Assembly (NCBI GenBank): GCA_964512985.1
Contig: CAZELI010000008.1
Span: 1-64,000 of the forward strand
From: CAYPGT01 sp964512985
Lineage (GTDB): Bacteria > Cyanobacteriota > Vampirovibrionia > LMEP-6097
Length of the DNA: 64,000 nucleotides
Direction of reading: 5' to 3'
Positions 1 to 7,194 of the stretch are shown piece after piece (the stretch's first letter is position 1; the number at the start of each line of letters is the position of its first letter). Under the pieces are notes generated by a model, which saw nothing but the letters and a program-made list of their open reading frames with translations, had not been told where the DNA came from and searched no databases. Position numbers and translations under genes: made by a program.

Positions 1-61
1 CAGCTTTTCAGCTAAATCAAGGTGAAGGGGTAAGGAATTAGGGGGAATTAGGAAATTTTTT

Positions 62-122
62 GAGTGAAGTTTTTTAGGGCTGCTGCACCTACCAGTCAGC
101 CCTAAAAAACGAGCGAAAAAAA
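62..122. repeat. Inverted repeat, left copy, with a 14-bp perfect hairpin
   Basis: Bases 69-82 (GTTTTTTAGGGCTG) are the exact reverse complement of 97-110, giving a 14-bp stem with a 14-nt loop. The reverse complement of 70-100 matches 4362-4392 at 28 of 31 positions, and similarity extends outward to a TTTTTTTCG tract, so the two copies lie inverted around the recombinase segment. The stem has no T-tract typical of a terminator on the plus strand. The rest of 1-369 shows no convincing gene, although the minus strand is open from an ATG at 192 to the window edge. Confidence 0.75.
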
Positions 123-252
123 TAAAGGGGAACGCGAGCGATAGCGAGCGACAAACTACTGGTATTTTCATTTTAGTAAAATCTTCTAACATCTTAAAGT
201 AGGATCTGGGTCTATGATTTTGTGAAGTGAGACCAGAAGGGGCTCACGGAAC

Positions 253-277
253 CAGGCTGAGACCTAGGCTCAGCCTG
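253..277. other. Stem-loop in the leading intergenic region
   Basis: CAGGCTGAG (253-261) pairs with CTCAGCCTG (269-277) around a 7-nt loop. A T-run follows only about 17 nt later, so terminator function is possible but weak. It is the only GC-rich structure between the left inverted repeat and the first gene. Confidence 0.4.
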
Positions 278-320
278 CCAGAAATTCCAGTAAGTTTTTT
301 TATCAAATCGATAGAATGTA

Positions 321-349
321 TTGACAAGAAAGGGGAGTATTGATAATAT
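321..349 (+). promoter_or_regulatory. Sigma-70-type promoter for the 370 gene
   Basis: A perfect -35 TTGACA (321-326) is followed after 17 nt by TAATAT (344-349); GATAAT (342-347) is an overlapping alternative. A GAGG ribosome binding site lies at 357-360, 9 nt before the ATG at 370. The predicted leader is only about 14 nt. Confidence 0.7.
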
Positions 350-369
350 ACTCATTGAGGTAATACAAA

Positions 370-708
370 ATGAGAGAAACTATTGCAAACTTAAAACATT
401 ATATTCCAGGTTATTCTTTTGTATCTCCCCAGCATGCAGACTATTGGGGCCGGCATCCAGCTTTGCGAAGAGTTGATCAAGCAATTAATGACTTAAACAC
501 TTTTTTCTCAAATGGAGAGGGTGGTATCGTTCCACCACAGGAAGGAAATCCCGCACAACTTGTAACCAACAGAACATTAGCAGCTGATGATAAGAGGAAA
601 GTTATGGAGCAATTGAATCGAGTTGAAGAGTCTATGAAAACAGCTCAAGGAGTAATTCAACCAGAGGACTTGAAACTTAGAACTCCTGATGAACGAAAAA
701 AAGGATAG
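370..708 (+). CDS. Hypothetical protein, 112 aa
   Basis: I do not recognise this family. The start is supported by a consensus promoter and a GAGG ribosome binding site 9 nt upstream. The protein is hydrophilic, lacks a signal peptide or membrane segment, and ends in a charged Lys/Arg-rich tail. The second half (about residues 70-100) is predicted helical. It lies 29 nt before the next gene on the same strand, so the two are probably co-transcribed. Both sit between inverted repeat copies and upstream of a serine recombinase, so they are likely cargo of that segment. Confidence 0.6.
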   Translation: MRETIANLKHYIPGYSFVSPQHADYWGRHPALRRVDQAINDLNTFFSNGEGGIVPPQEGNPAQLVTNRTLAADDKRKVMEQLNRVEESMKTAQGVIQPEDLKLRTPDERKKG

Positions 709-737
709 CCCAAAGAATTTGGTATTAGTGGTTAATA

Positions 738-2096
738 ATGATTTCGCCTATAGATCAACAAAAAGACTTACGACTGCCTATTAGCAGCAAAGACAGTGGC
801 CAAGTATCCACTCCTCTTTTAGTTTCTTCTACAAATCCAATAGATATAAAATTAGCTTCCAATCCATTATTATCATTCATAAATGAGAATACTATAGATG
901 CTATTTCTCAACATAGCCAAGAAGTATTGCAGGGTAAGAGAGGTGTTCTGGGTTTCGGTTATTCACATCTTGCTGTTCCTTTTCAAAGAGGAGCAGTTGT
1001 TCCATTTGAAAAATACTTGGCAGAAAATTTAGAAGCCTTAGCAAAAGCTAATAATATAACTCTTATCGCTATGGAGTCTTCTGCTGAAGGTATCGATAAA
1101 CCTGTCCACGTCATGGCTGAGAAGCAAGAGGAAGCAAAAAAAGAGTTTGTAATAGAGATTGGGGAACTTGCTCAACAATATAAAGTAGATCTAGGAATGG
1201 CAAGCCTCGTCGCAGATACTGTTTTGAATGAACACTTTAATGATAATCATCAAAGTGTAAATGACCGTTCTTCTAAATCAATTGATCAGATGGCGAAGGC
1301 TGTTTCTGATGCATTAAAACCTTGGTTAGGAAGCATACCAGGAATGGGAAGGTTCTTTGAAGCATCATTAAATGAACGTAACAGTTTTGAAGAGTTTCAT
1401 GCTGGAAATTTACTTTATCAAAAAGCAAAACAATTGGGTATTAAAATGTTTCCTATTGATGCACCTGTGAAAGAGAAGACAAAAGGTTCACTATATGATG
1501 AATTTAAGTTAGAGTTTGGCAAGTTATGGTCAATTGCATACTTACTTCATAATAAACAAGATTTATTGCCACAAATGCCAGAGTTCTTGAAAAAAAATAA
1601 AGGGTATCAAAAATTTATTGAAAACTTTAAACAACTAAGTGATGATACACAAAAACAACTCATAGAGAGCTATATAGCTTTATTTAATGAAGTTTCAAAA
1701 AAAGCTAAGAAGTTTGATGATGATAGAGAAGTAGCTATGGCTTTTAACTTACAGAACGCTTTTGGTCAGACTGAAGGGAATGTTATGACTGCCTTTGGTA
1801 GTAGGCATACAATGAAATTATTACCAGAAGGCCAAACACCTTCAGTTGTTAAGCAAATGACTGATTATGGAATACCAAGCATTAGTATTCATTTTGCATC
1901 GAGAGATCATGTGATAGATAAAGCAACTTTATCTCTAATTCCAGAATCTGTTAAACCTCAGTATCTTAAAACTGAATGTCATCCTAGTTTGAGTAATATT
2001 GACTTAGCTGCAAGCTATGGAGAGCAAATTGGGAAGGGTGTTAAACTTTCACAGGCTTATGATGCTATTGTTACTCTTCCTAAATTAGCAGCATAA
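738..2096 (+). CDS. Putative EreA/ChaN/TIKI-fold protein, 452 aa
   Basis: No family is recognised with certainty. Three spaced motifs resemble the EreA/ChaN/TraB-TIKI fold: a GYSHL segment near residue 73 (family GExH), AMES after the next strand near residue 110, and near residue 340 a DDREVAMA helix followed by FGSRH (family R/D..., GxxH). The N-terminal 40 residues are rich in Ser, Thr, Pro and Gln and there is no signal peptide. Family members are esterases, haem-binding lipoproteins or metalloproteases, so the activity cannot be stated. It sits with the upstream 112-aa gene in the recombinase segment. A second protein with the same motif order lies at 47756-48808. Confidence 0.6.
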   Translation: MISPIDQQKDLRLPISSKDSGQVSTPLLVSSTNPIDIKLASNPLLSFINENTIDAISQHSQEVLQGKRGVLGFGYSHLAVPFQRGAVVPFEKYLAENLEALAKANNITLIAMESSAEGIDKPVHVMAEKQEEAKKEFVIEIGELAQQYKVDLGMASLVADTVLNEHFNDNHQSVNDRSSKSIDQMAKAVSDALKPWLGSIPGMGRFFEASLNERNSFEEFHAGNLLYQKAKQLGIKMFPIDAPVKEKTKGSLYDEFKLEFGKLWSIAYLLHNKQDLLPQMPEFLKKNKGYQKFIENFKQLSDDTQKQLIESYIALFNEVSKKAKKFDDDREVAMAFNLQNAFGQTEGNVMTAFGSRHTMKLLPEGQTPSVVKQMTDYGIPSISIHFASRDHVIDKATLSLIPESVKPQYLKTECHPSLSNIDLAASYGEQIGKGVKLSQAYDAIVTLPKLAA

Positions 2097-2178
2097 CTCA
2101 AACTTCTTTAAATATCATCTAAAATTTTGAATTTAAATAGCGGAAATAAGAAGAGTCCTCAGAATCCATAAGTCTAAA

Positions 2179-2202
2179 AAATAGTTAAGCACTTAACTAT
2201 TT
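2179..2202. promoter_or_regulatory. Perfect 11-bp palindrome, operator-like
   Basis: AAATAGTTAAG (2179-2189) is separated by CA from its exact reverse complement (2192-2202). No T-tract follows, so it looks more like a dimeric-regulator site than an intrinsic terminator. It lies between the 452-aa gene and the Cys-rich gene. Confidence 0.45.
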
Positions 2203-2240
2203 GCAATTTATCGATAAAAGTGCCAAGTCACCCAAAATAT

Positions 2241-2256
2241 GTCATAATGTTATGAC
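2241..2256. promoter_or_regulatory. Palindrome overlapping a possible -10 of the Cys-rich gene
   Basis: GTCATAA (2241-2247) and TTATGAC (2250-2256) are perfect inverted half-sites separated by TG. The palindrome contains CATAAT (2243-2248), a plausible -10 box 25 nt before the ATG at 2274. A bound repressor would cover the promoter. This is inference from position and symmetry. Confidence 0.45.
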
Positions 2257-2273
2257 TTTTAAGTTAATTTATT

Positions 2274-2822
2274 ATGTCAATAAGTTCTATTAATTCAAAC
2301 TCTCAAACTTCCACTTTAAAGTTTGACAAGGTTAATATAAAAGACGGCAATAGTAAACCTAGCCCTCTTGAAGAGAATCTAATAAAGACAACTAAGCCAG
2401 CTGCAACAAACAAACACACAAGTCTTATTAAAACAATTTGGTCAAATATTAGCAATCTACTTCAATGGATTGGTGAAAAACTTAGGCTAGTTCGACCAAG
2501 AGATAGAAAGATTAAAGCATTACTAGCAAAAGGTAACGAAAAAAGTGGAGAACATATTTTTGAAATAAAAGAAATTCCATCACCTCGTAACCGCATGAAA
2601 AAAGAGCCCTTACATAATTGTGGAACATTTGGATGTGGTGCTTTTGTTTCTTCAAACCAACATCCTAAGGATACTATTGATCATAGTCATGATAGCTCTT
2701 CACATGATGGTTCTCATGGTCATGATGGTAGTCATTCCTGTGGATCACACTCATGTGGAAGCCATGGATGCGGAAGTCATGGATGTGGAGCTGGTTGTGG
2801 AGCAGGCTGCGGTAGTGGTTAA
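2274..2822 (+). CDS. Protein with Cys/His-rich repeat tail, 182 aa
   Basis: The family is not recognised. The first 30 residues are rich in Ser, Asn and Thr without a signal peptide; a basic middle part follows (about residues 50-90, with an amphipathic helix near ISNLLQWIGEKL). The last 70 residues are low complexity: CGTFGCGAF, then a His/Asp/Ser stretch, then four GSHxC units and GAGC repeats, with seven cysteines in about the last 32 residues. This composition suits metal binding (Zn, Cu or Ni storage or chaperoning). A modified-peptide precursor is possible, but no maturation enzyme is nearby. Two palindromes upstream suggest regulated expression. The overlapping +1 frame is a shadow. 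Confidence 0.65.
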   Translation: MSISSINSNSQTSTLKFDKVNIKDGNSKPSPLEENLIKTTKPAATNKHTSLIKTIWSNISNLLQWIGEKLRLVRPRDRKIKALLAKGNEKSGEHIFEIKEIPSPRNRMKKEPLHNCGTFGCGAFVSSNQHPKDTIDHSHDSSSHDGSHGHDGSHSCGSHSCGSHGCGSHGCGAGCGAGCGSG

Positions 2823-2901
2823 TATTTGGTACATGGAAACGAGACAAAATATGAAATTTTTTATACTGGCCTTTTATATGCGTTTTTAGTAAAATCTAAC
2901 T

Positions 2902-4605
2902 ATGCTCAAATACTTCATATACGCCCGCAAGTCTTCCGACTCAGAGGATAGACAAGCACTCTCTATTGAATCTCAGCTTCAAGAGCTTAGAGAATTTGCT
3001 GCGAAAGAAAACCTAGAAGTAGTTAAAGAATTCACCGAATCTAAAACAGCAAAAGAACCAGGTCGCTCTATCTTCAATCAAATGCTCACGCAGCTAGAAC
3101 AAGGTCAAGCAGATGGAATCATAGCCTGGCAACCAGATAGGCTCAGTCGTAACAGCGTAGATGGTGGGAAGATTATATATCTCATAGATCAGGGGATAAT
3201 CAAAGACCTAAAATTTCCTACTTATTTATTCGACCTCAGTCCACATGGTAAGTTTAATCTATCTCTAGCATTTGGTTTCAGTAAGCTCTATGTCGATAAT
3301 CTCTCGCAAAATGTTAAGCGCGGCATTAGAGAAAAATTACGTCGAGGTGAGTTCCCTGGACCTGCACCAAGAGGCTATATTAATAATCTTAAAAATCACA
3401 CCATCGAAGCTTGTCCAGAAACTTTCAAGTTAATTAAAAATATCATGGAGAAATTTGCTGATGGTGAGATTAGTATTCCTGAGATCCGCAAGCAGCTTTA
3501 TGAAGCAGGCATTAAAACTAAAACTGGAAATCCAATCTACTACAGCACTATTAAAGAAATGCTTGCTAATCCCTTCTACTATGGGCTTTTCAAACTCAAT
3601 GGTGAACTGCATCTTGGCTCACACCCTGCCATGATAACTAAAGATACTTTTGATCAAATTCAAAAACGTTTAGCAAATATAAGAAGAAAAATTAAAATTC
3701 CAGAGAACAAAAAGCACGACAAGAATTTTTTATTCTCAGAATTAGGTAAATGTGGTGAATGCGGCTATAGCATTATCAATGATTTTCATATTAAGAAATC
3801 AGGTAAAGAATACAAATACTACAGATGCTCCAAGAAATCTAAAGTTTGCAACTGTCAGCAGAAAGCTATCAACGAAAAAGAACTGGCATCACAAATAGAA
3901 AAATTATCCTCCCAGATCGCTATCAATGATGACTGGCACGAATGGTGCCAGGCTCAAATTAAAGAATGGAGAGATCAAGAGCTTAAAAGCACCCAAGAGC
4001 AGGTCAAAAACTGCAAAAAAACACTTGAAGACAATAAGAAGCGACTAGAAAGACTCCTTGACCTTCAACTTGATGGAGAAATCAGCCTAGACGAATACAA
4101 ATCCAAGAAGAATGAAATAGTAAGCTCTAGTAGCCATCTAGAGGGACAAATTAATAAAATAGCTAAAGAGGGCAGTTCGTGGTTCGAACTCCTCAGCACC
4201 TCCTTAGAAACCAGTAATGAGGCACATCATAGAATTTTAGAGAGTGATTTTACTGGCATGTTCAAAATTTTGCAAAAAGTAGGTTCGAACTCTATTCTAC
4301 ACAACCAAAATCTTAGCTTGACCTTTTTAAAACCCTTTAGTTTTTTTCGTGAAGCTATTATGCTGACTGGAAGGTGCGGCAGCCCTAAAGAAATTCATTT
4401 CAATAATTATAGTCAAACCCAGCTACAGAGCGGTGTAGGTGGGCAGAGCAGAAGCCGCAGGCTGATGCCTGCCCACCACACCGCTGTCCACGAGCCCGTT
4501 AGGGCGAGTGGCAGGCGAGGCGAGCGCAGCGAGCCGAGCCTGGGCTCAGGGGCTGTGTGTGACTGTGTTAGCGAATGGCACGCCCGACAAGATTCGAACT
4601 TGTGA
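2902..4605 (+). CDS. Large serine recombinase with probably overextended C-terminus
   Basis: A DNA integrase or invertase of the large serine recombinase class. The resolvase domain begins IYARKSSDSEDRQALSIESQ, with the catalytic Ser in that segment, and continues with WQPDRLSRN near residue 70. A recombinase domain with RGxxPG-like residues (REKLRRGEFPGPAPRGY) follows, then a zinc ribbon with two CxxC-type pairs (CGECGY, CSKKSKVCNC; residues about 290-320) and a coiled coil (about 360-420). Function normally ends near KPFSFF (about residue 487). The last 80 residues translate repeat DNA, a hairpin and finally the antisense of the tRNA-Arg gene. Loss of the original stop codon, by insertion or recombination at the tRNA, is the likely cause. 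Confidence 0.85.
   Translation: MLKYFIYARKSSDSEDRQALSIESQLQELREFAAKENLEVVKEFTESKTAKEPGRSIFNQMLTQLEQGQADGIIAWQPDRLSRNSVDGGKIIYLIDQGIIKDLKFPTYLFDLSPHGKFNLSLAFGFSKLYVDNLSQNVKRGIREKLRRGEFPGPAPRGYINNLKNHTIEACPETFKLIKNIMEKFADGEISIPEIRKQLYEAGIKTKTGNPIYYSTIKEMLANPFYYGLFKLNGELHLGSHPAMITKDTFDQIQKRLANIRRKIKIPENKKHDKNFLFSELGKCGECGYSIINDFHIKKSGKEYKYYRCSKKSKVCNCQQKAINEKELASQIEKLSSQIAINDDWHEWCQAQIKEWRDQELKSTQEQVKNCKKTLEDNKKRLERLLDLQLDGEISLDEYKSKKNEIVSSSSHLEGQINKIAKEGSSWFELLSTSLETSNEAHHRILESDFTGMFKILQKVGSNSILHNQNLSLTFLKPFSFFREAIMLTGRCGSPKEIHFNNYSQTQLQSGVGGQSRSRRLMPAHHTAVHEPVRASGRRGERSEPSLGSGAVCDCVSEWHARQDSNL
4340..4398. repeat. Inverted repeat, right copy
   Basis: Bases 4362-4392 match the reverse complement of 70-100 at 28 of 31 positions. 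A shared TTTTTTTCG tract lies at 4340-4348, with a diverged 13-nt stretch between. It falls inside the 3' extension of the recombinase frame. Unlike the left copy, one arm of the hairpin has been lost. Confidence 0.7.
4429..4511. other. Stacked GC-rich hairpins before tRNA-Arg
   Basis: AGCGGTGT-A-GGTGGGCAG (4429-4446) pairs with CTGCCCACCACACCGCT (4469-4485), 17 bp with one bulged A. A second stem pairs CCACgaGCCC (4488-4497) with GGGCgaGTGG (4502-4511). The base composition is far more GC-rich than the neighbourhood. It may be a mobile palindromic unit, or a terminator region for the tRNA, which is transcribed toward it. Confidence 0.55.
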
Positions 4606-4652
4606 CCCTCTGCTTAGAAGGCAGATGCTCTATCCAGCTGAGCTACGGGCGC
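4576..4652 (-). tRNA. tRNA-Arg (anticodon UCU)
   Basis: The reverse complement folds as a cloverleaf: acceptor GCGCCCG with CGGGCGT, D-arm GCTC...GAGC, anticodon stem TCTGC/GCAGA around CTTCTAA (anticodon TCT), T-arm ACAAG-TTCGAAT-CTTGT, discriminator G and an encoded CCA (4576-4578). The first acceptor pair is a G-U wobble. The 3' end lies within the recombinase frame, a common arrangement for integrases that target tRNA genes. Confidence 0.95.
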
Positions 4653-4721
4653 ATGAAGTCTTCAAGATTCCTAAGACCGAAGTAGAATATACCATATTTC
4701 AGCAACAAATAATTATGTATT

Positions 4722-6284
4722 TCAATCTATCGTGATTTTGGAGAATTTTAATAGATCAAGCACTGCAAGTAGGTTCCAACTATAATTCTCTCCTATGGCG
4801 TAACCAGTCATAAGATTTTCTTTGTTATTCTCTACATGCTTTTCTTTAATACTTTTACCATTACTATCTTTCCAATCCCTAAAATTAGCTTTTATATATT
4901 TTTTTGATATTTGATCTGCAAATTTTTTCAACTGACGACTTTCTCTAACTTTTCCTTCATTATTGAGTTTTTTTGCATAATATATGAGGCCTTCCACTAG
5001 CATTGCCTGTTGTATTGGCCAAGTATAAGGCTTATCCCAATGCATACCAGTTTCAATATTACTAGCATAGAGCCCACTAGGACCTTCTAAATTCAATTGC
5101 AAAAATTCAACCAATCGCATTAACTGTTTGAGTTCTTGTTCTTGCTGAATATCAAAGATTTGAGCCCAAATAGTATAAGCAGCACTTGCAAAAGCGTAAT
5201 CAGTTCTGAGTCGTCCACTAGTTACATGATACTCAAAGAACATCCCTGTATCACAGTCCCAGAGCAGATTAAACATTGAAGATTTAATTTGCTTAGCTAA
5301 ACTTCGGTATATTTTAGCTTGCTCATTATTCCCCACGATCTCCAAAATACTAGCTAGGTCATTGGCACCTCTATATAGCTTAGCGTTGTGATCTACAGGA
5401 ATAAACTCATTAGTGAAAGCATTAAAGGGACCATAAAGATGATTAGTATCGTAACCCGAAACCCTACTTGCACGATCGTTAATGTAATAATTATCACTTA
5501 GAACGCAACTGTCTTGCGTCTCAATATCATCTAAAGAACATTGTGTTAAAACCTTGCTGTAATCAAACCCCCTGGCGTAACTCGGTCTATCATTGTCTTT
5601 CTGGTAAGCATAATCCTTGAGCTTCTCCAAAACCTTATCATAGTAGTAATTATGTTCCTGATTACTAGCAAGAACCTCAATGCATGGACCACTTCCACCA
5701 GCAATCCATTTATAAAGAGTGATCGAAGGGATCTCCACTCTGGCACTTTCTTGAATCCAATAGTTAAAACTAGCTTCAGCAAGCTTAACTCCAACCTCAT
5801 CAAGCCAAGTCCTATCTTTCGTTAATTGATAGTACTCTAAAACATTGGTAGCAAGAACGTTTGCTTGACTCCGACTTGTGTAGTAGCTTCTGTTTCCATT
5901 AAGTACATAGCCATAGCGTTGCACCATAAAGTAAAAATCATTTAGCATGCTTTTTACTAAGCTAAGGTATTTTCTATCTAATATCCCTGCCGAGACCAGG
6001 CGCAAAATAGCACTTATAGAATAGGAAGCATCATGTGGATATAATTCAGGATGAAAACTACCTGCTCGCAAATATGGCTCTGGTAACTTAATTAAAGTCT
6101 CTGTAGATGCAGTTTTCGGGTCAAATACTTTATCATCTGGATAAGTAATATTTCGCTCTAATTGTGCAGGTATAAAAGTCCCCGTAAACTCATTAAACAG
6201 ACTCTGTTGATATAAAAGATAGCCAATGCAGCCAAGCGAGAATAGTAATAAAAGGATAATAATGCCATTACCAATCTTTTTCAT
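4722..6284 (-). CDS. Trehalase, glycoside hydrolase family 37
   Basis: Hydrolyses trehalose to two glucose molecules, probably outside the inner membrane. An N-terminal hydrophobic segment (about residues 7-25) is a signal anchor or uncleaved signal. GH37 landmarks occur in order: SFHPELYPHDASY (family PGGRF-ExYxWDSY region), NGNRSYYTSRSQ (family PNGxRxYYxxRSQP), RVSGYDTNH with the probable acid Asp, MHWDKPYTWPIQQAML (family QWDxPxGWxPxQ) and KEKHVEN (family EKYD, probable base Glu). The motifs are diverged but complete and the length is normal. A TACAAT box ends 6 nt before the ATG, predicting a leaderless transcript. It is a single-gene unit beside the tRNA. Confidence 0.85.
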   Translation of the reverse strand: MKKIGNGIIILLLLFSLGCIGYLLYQQSLFNEFTGTFIPAQLERNITYPDDKVFDPKTASTETLIKLPEPYLRAGSFHPELYPHDASYSISAILRLVSAGILDRKYLSLVKSMLNDFYFMVQRYGYVLNGNRSYYTSRSQANVLATNVLEYYQLTKDRTWLDEVGVKLAEASFNYWIQESARVEIPSITLYKWIAGGSGPCIEVLASNQEHNYYYDKVLEKLKDYAYQKDNDRPSYARGFDYSKVLTQCSLDDIETQDSCVLSDNYYINDRASRVSGYDTNHLYGPFNAFTNEFIPVDHNAKLYRGANDLASILEIVGNNEQAKIYRSLAKQIKSSMFNLLWDCDTGMFFEYHVTSGRLRTDYAFASAAYTIWAQIFDIQQEQELKQLMRLVEFLQLNLEGPSGLYASNIETGMHWDKPYTWPIQQAMLVEGLIYYAKKLNNEGKVRESRQLKKFADQISKKYIKANFRDWKDSNGKSIKEKHVENNKENLMTGYAIGENYSWNLLAVLDLLKFSKITID

Positions 6285-6290
6285 ATAATT

Positions 6291-6296
6291 ATTGTA
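6291..6296 (-). promoter_or_regulatory. -10 box 6 nt before the trehalase start
   Basis: TACAAT on the minus strand is separated from the ATG at 6284 by six bases. No Shine-Dalgarno sequence fits in that gap. Confidence 0.5.
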
Positions 6297-6347
6297 ATGC
6301 TTAAACTGTAACTACCCAGGTCTTTATGTATATATTGCGATTTTATC

Positions 6348-6586
6348 CAAACTTGCGTAACTACGTGACTACTCACCTTTTTAAATAATCATCACTTTCT
6401 CTAAATCTCATTTTATGTTGTGGTTACGCGCCTTCGGCGCGTTTTGTTCTGCGGACGGCTAATATTTATCACATTAAGCCGCGCGCAGCGCAAACGCCGC
6501 GAAGCGGTGGAACCCAAACCCCATCCTAGTTTTAGGGATTTGAAATGAAAATGTTGTATGAACAGGTGAGTAGTTACCAAACTTGC
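6348..6586. mobile_element. MITE-like element copy A with 9-bp target duplication
   Basis: The element spans about 6357-6577. CAAACTTGC occurs immediately outside both ends (6348-6356 and 6578-6586), a 9-bp target-site duplication. The right end GGTGAGTAGTTAC is the inverse of the left GTGACTACTCACC, with an extra GTAACTAC at the left end. The interior holds small GC-rich hairpins, including ACGCGCC-TTC-GGCGCGT, in AT-rich surroundings, and encodes no protein. Together with 17366-17568 it defines a family. It fills most of the gene-free stretch 6285-6607. Confidence 0.85.
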
Positions 6587-6607
6587 TACAATGTAATAAT
6601 AAAACGC

Positions 6608-6967
6608 ATGTTTGAAAACAATATAACAAATATCAAAATTGTAGAGCTAACTGAAAGCGCTATTAAACAAGTAAGCAGCCTACTTAATAAAGAGGCTAAA
6701 GATCCACATACTTATGGGCTACGCCTAGCAATTAAGGGTGGTGGTTGCTCAGGCTTAAGCTATAACCTTACTTTTGATGAGATTAAGGAGAAGGATTTAA
6801 TACAGAGTCAAGATGGCTTCAAGGTTTTTATTGATCCTAAGAGTGCAATTTACCTGAAAGGAATGACCGTAGACTTTGATGACAGTCTTACTGGTAAGGG
6901 TTTTAGTTTCACTAATCCTAATGCTACTAATACTTGTGGTTGCGGTGAAAGTTTCTCAGTATTCTAG
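6608..6967 (+). CDS. A-type iron-sulfur carrier (IscA/SufA/ErpA family)
   Basis: Transfers Fe-S clusters from the assembly scaffold to apoproteins. The family core is visible: GLRLAIKGGGCSGLSY carries the first cysteine and TNTCGCGESFSV the C-terminal CxC pair, the three cluster ligands. I start it at the ATG at 6608 rather than 6545 because the 21 upstream codons are translated from the right end of the MITE copy A. From 6608 the length, 119 aa, fits the family. A TGC-TACAAT extended -10 (6584-6592) uses the edge of the target duplication, so the insertion sits directly behind this promoter. It acts with SufS/SufD at the far end of the window. Confidence 0.88.
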   Translation: MFENNITNIKIVELTESAIKQVSSLLNKEAKDPHTYGLRLAIKGGGCSGLSYNLTFDEIKEKDLIQSQDGFKVFIDPKSAIYLKGMTVDFDDSLTGKGFSFTNPNATNTCGCGESFSVF

Positions 6968-6994
6968 AGCGCTACTCTTTTAGAATCTGTTTTA

Positions 6995-7162
6995 TCAAAT
7001 TTTAGTTTGTTTTTTGGACCAAAGATTCAGCATCTCATGTTGCAATTCAACTGAGGTATATTTATTTTTTAAATCTTTAAGTCCTCCAGCCCAACTGAAG
7101 CCTAATTTATTTTTTGACTTCTTCTTTTGGAGTTTCTTTGATTTTCTTTGAAAACCTTCCAT
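6995..7162 (-). CDS. Small basic protein, 55 aa, antitoxin-like
   Basis: An ATG at 7162 opens 55 codons ending in TGA. The N-terminal half is very Lys-rich; the second half contains GFSWAGGLKDL and YTSVELQHEML, resembling short antitoxin-like proteins I recall from cyanobacterial toxin-antitoxin loci. That assignment is inference and no toxin is adjacent. A TATAAT box on the minus strand (7176-7171) stands 8 nt before the ATG, the same spacing as at many genes in this window, which supports the gene being real. It is divergent from the YgfZ-like gene. Confidence 0.5.
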   Translation of the reverse strand: MEGFQRKSKKLQKKKSKNKLGFSWAGGLKDLKNKYTSVELQHEMLNLWSKKQTKI

Positions 7163-7166
7163 AGAC

Positions 7167-7176
7167 TATAATTATA
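7167..7176. promoter_or_regulatory. Symmetrical TATAATTATA, divergent -10 boxes
   Basis: The palindrome gives TATAAT on both strands: 7167-7172 for the rightward YgfZ-like gene (22 nt before its ATG) and 7176-7171 for the leftward 55-aa gene (8 nt before its ATG). Confidence 0.5.
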
Positions 7177-7194
7177 CTCTGTAATACATAGATA

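Noticed and set aside
1..192. Minus-strand open frame from ATG 192 to the window edge
   Set aside because: It runs through the left inverted repeat and has no recognisable domain or ribosome binding site; it looks like a chance frame.
2620..2889. 89-codon frame overlapping the Cys-rich gene
   Set aside because: It is the alternative frame of the low-complexity repeat (Met/Val/His/Ile-rich) and has no independent start signal.
171..2897. A 14-bp direct repeat TTTTAGTAAAATCT at 171-184 and 2884-2897
   Set aside because: It could be an att core, but matches of this length arise by chance in an AT-rich 64-kb window, and no tRNA or integration context supports it.
4508..4735. 75-codon frame over the tRNA-Arg region
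   Set aside because: It is the antisense of the tRNA (protein-like residues PDKIRTCDPLLRRQMLYPAEL arise from tRNA sequence in many genomes) and overlaps GC-rich repeat DNA.
6545..6607. N-terminal extension of the Fe-S carrier
   Set aside because: The upstream codons come from the right terminal repeat of MITE copy A, and the matching DNA at 17536-17568 is non-coding.
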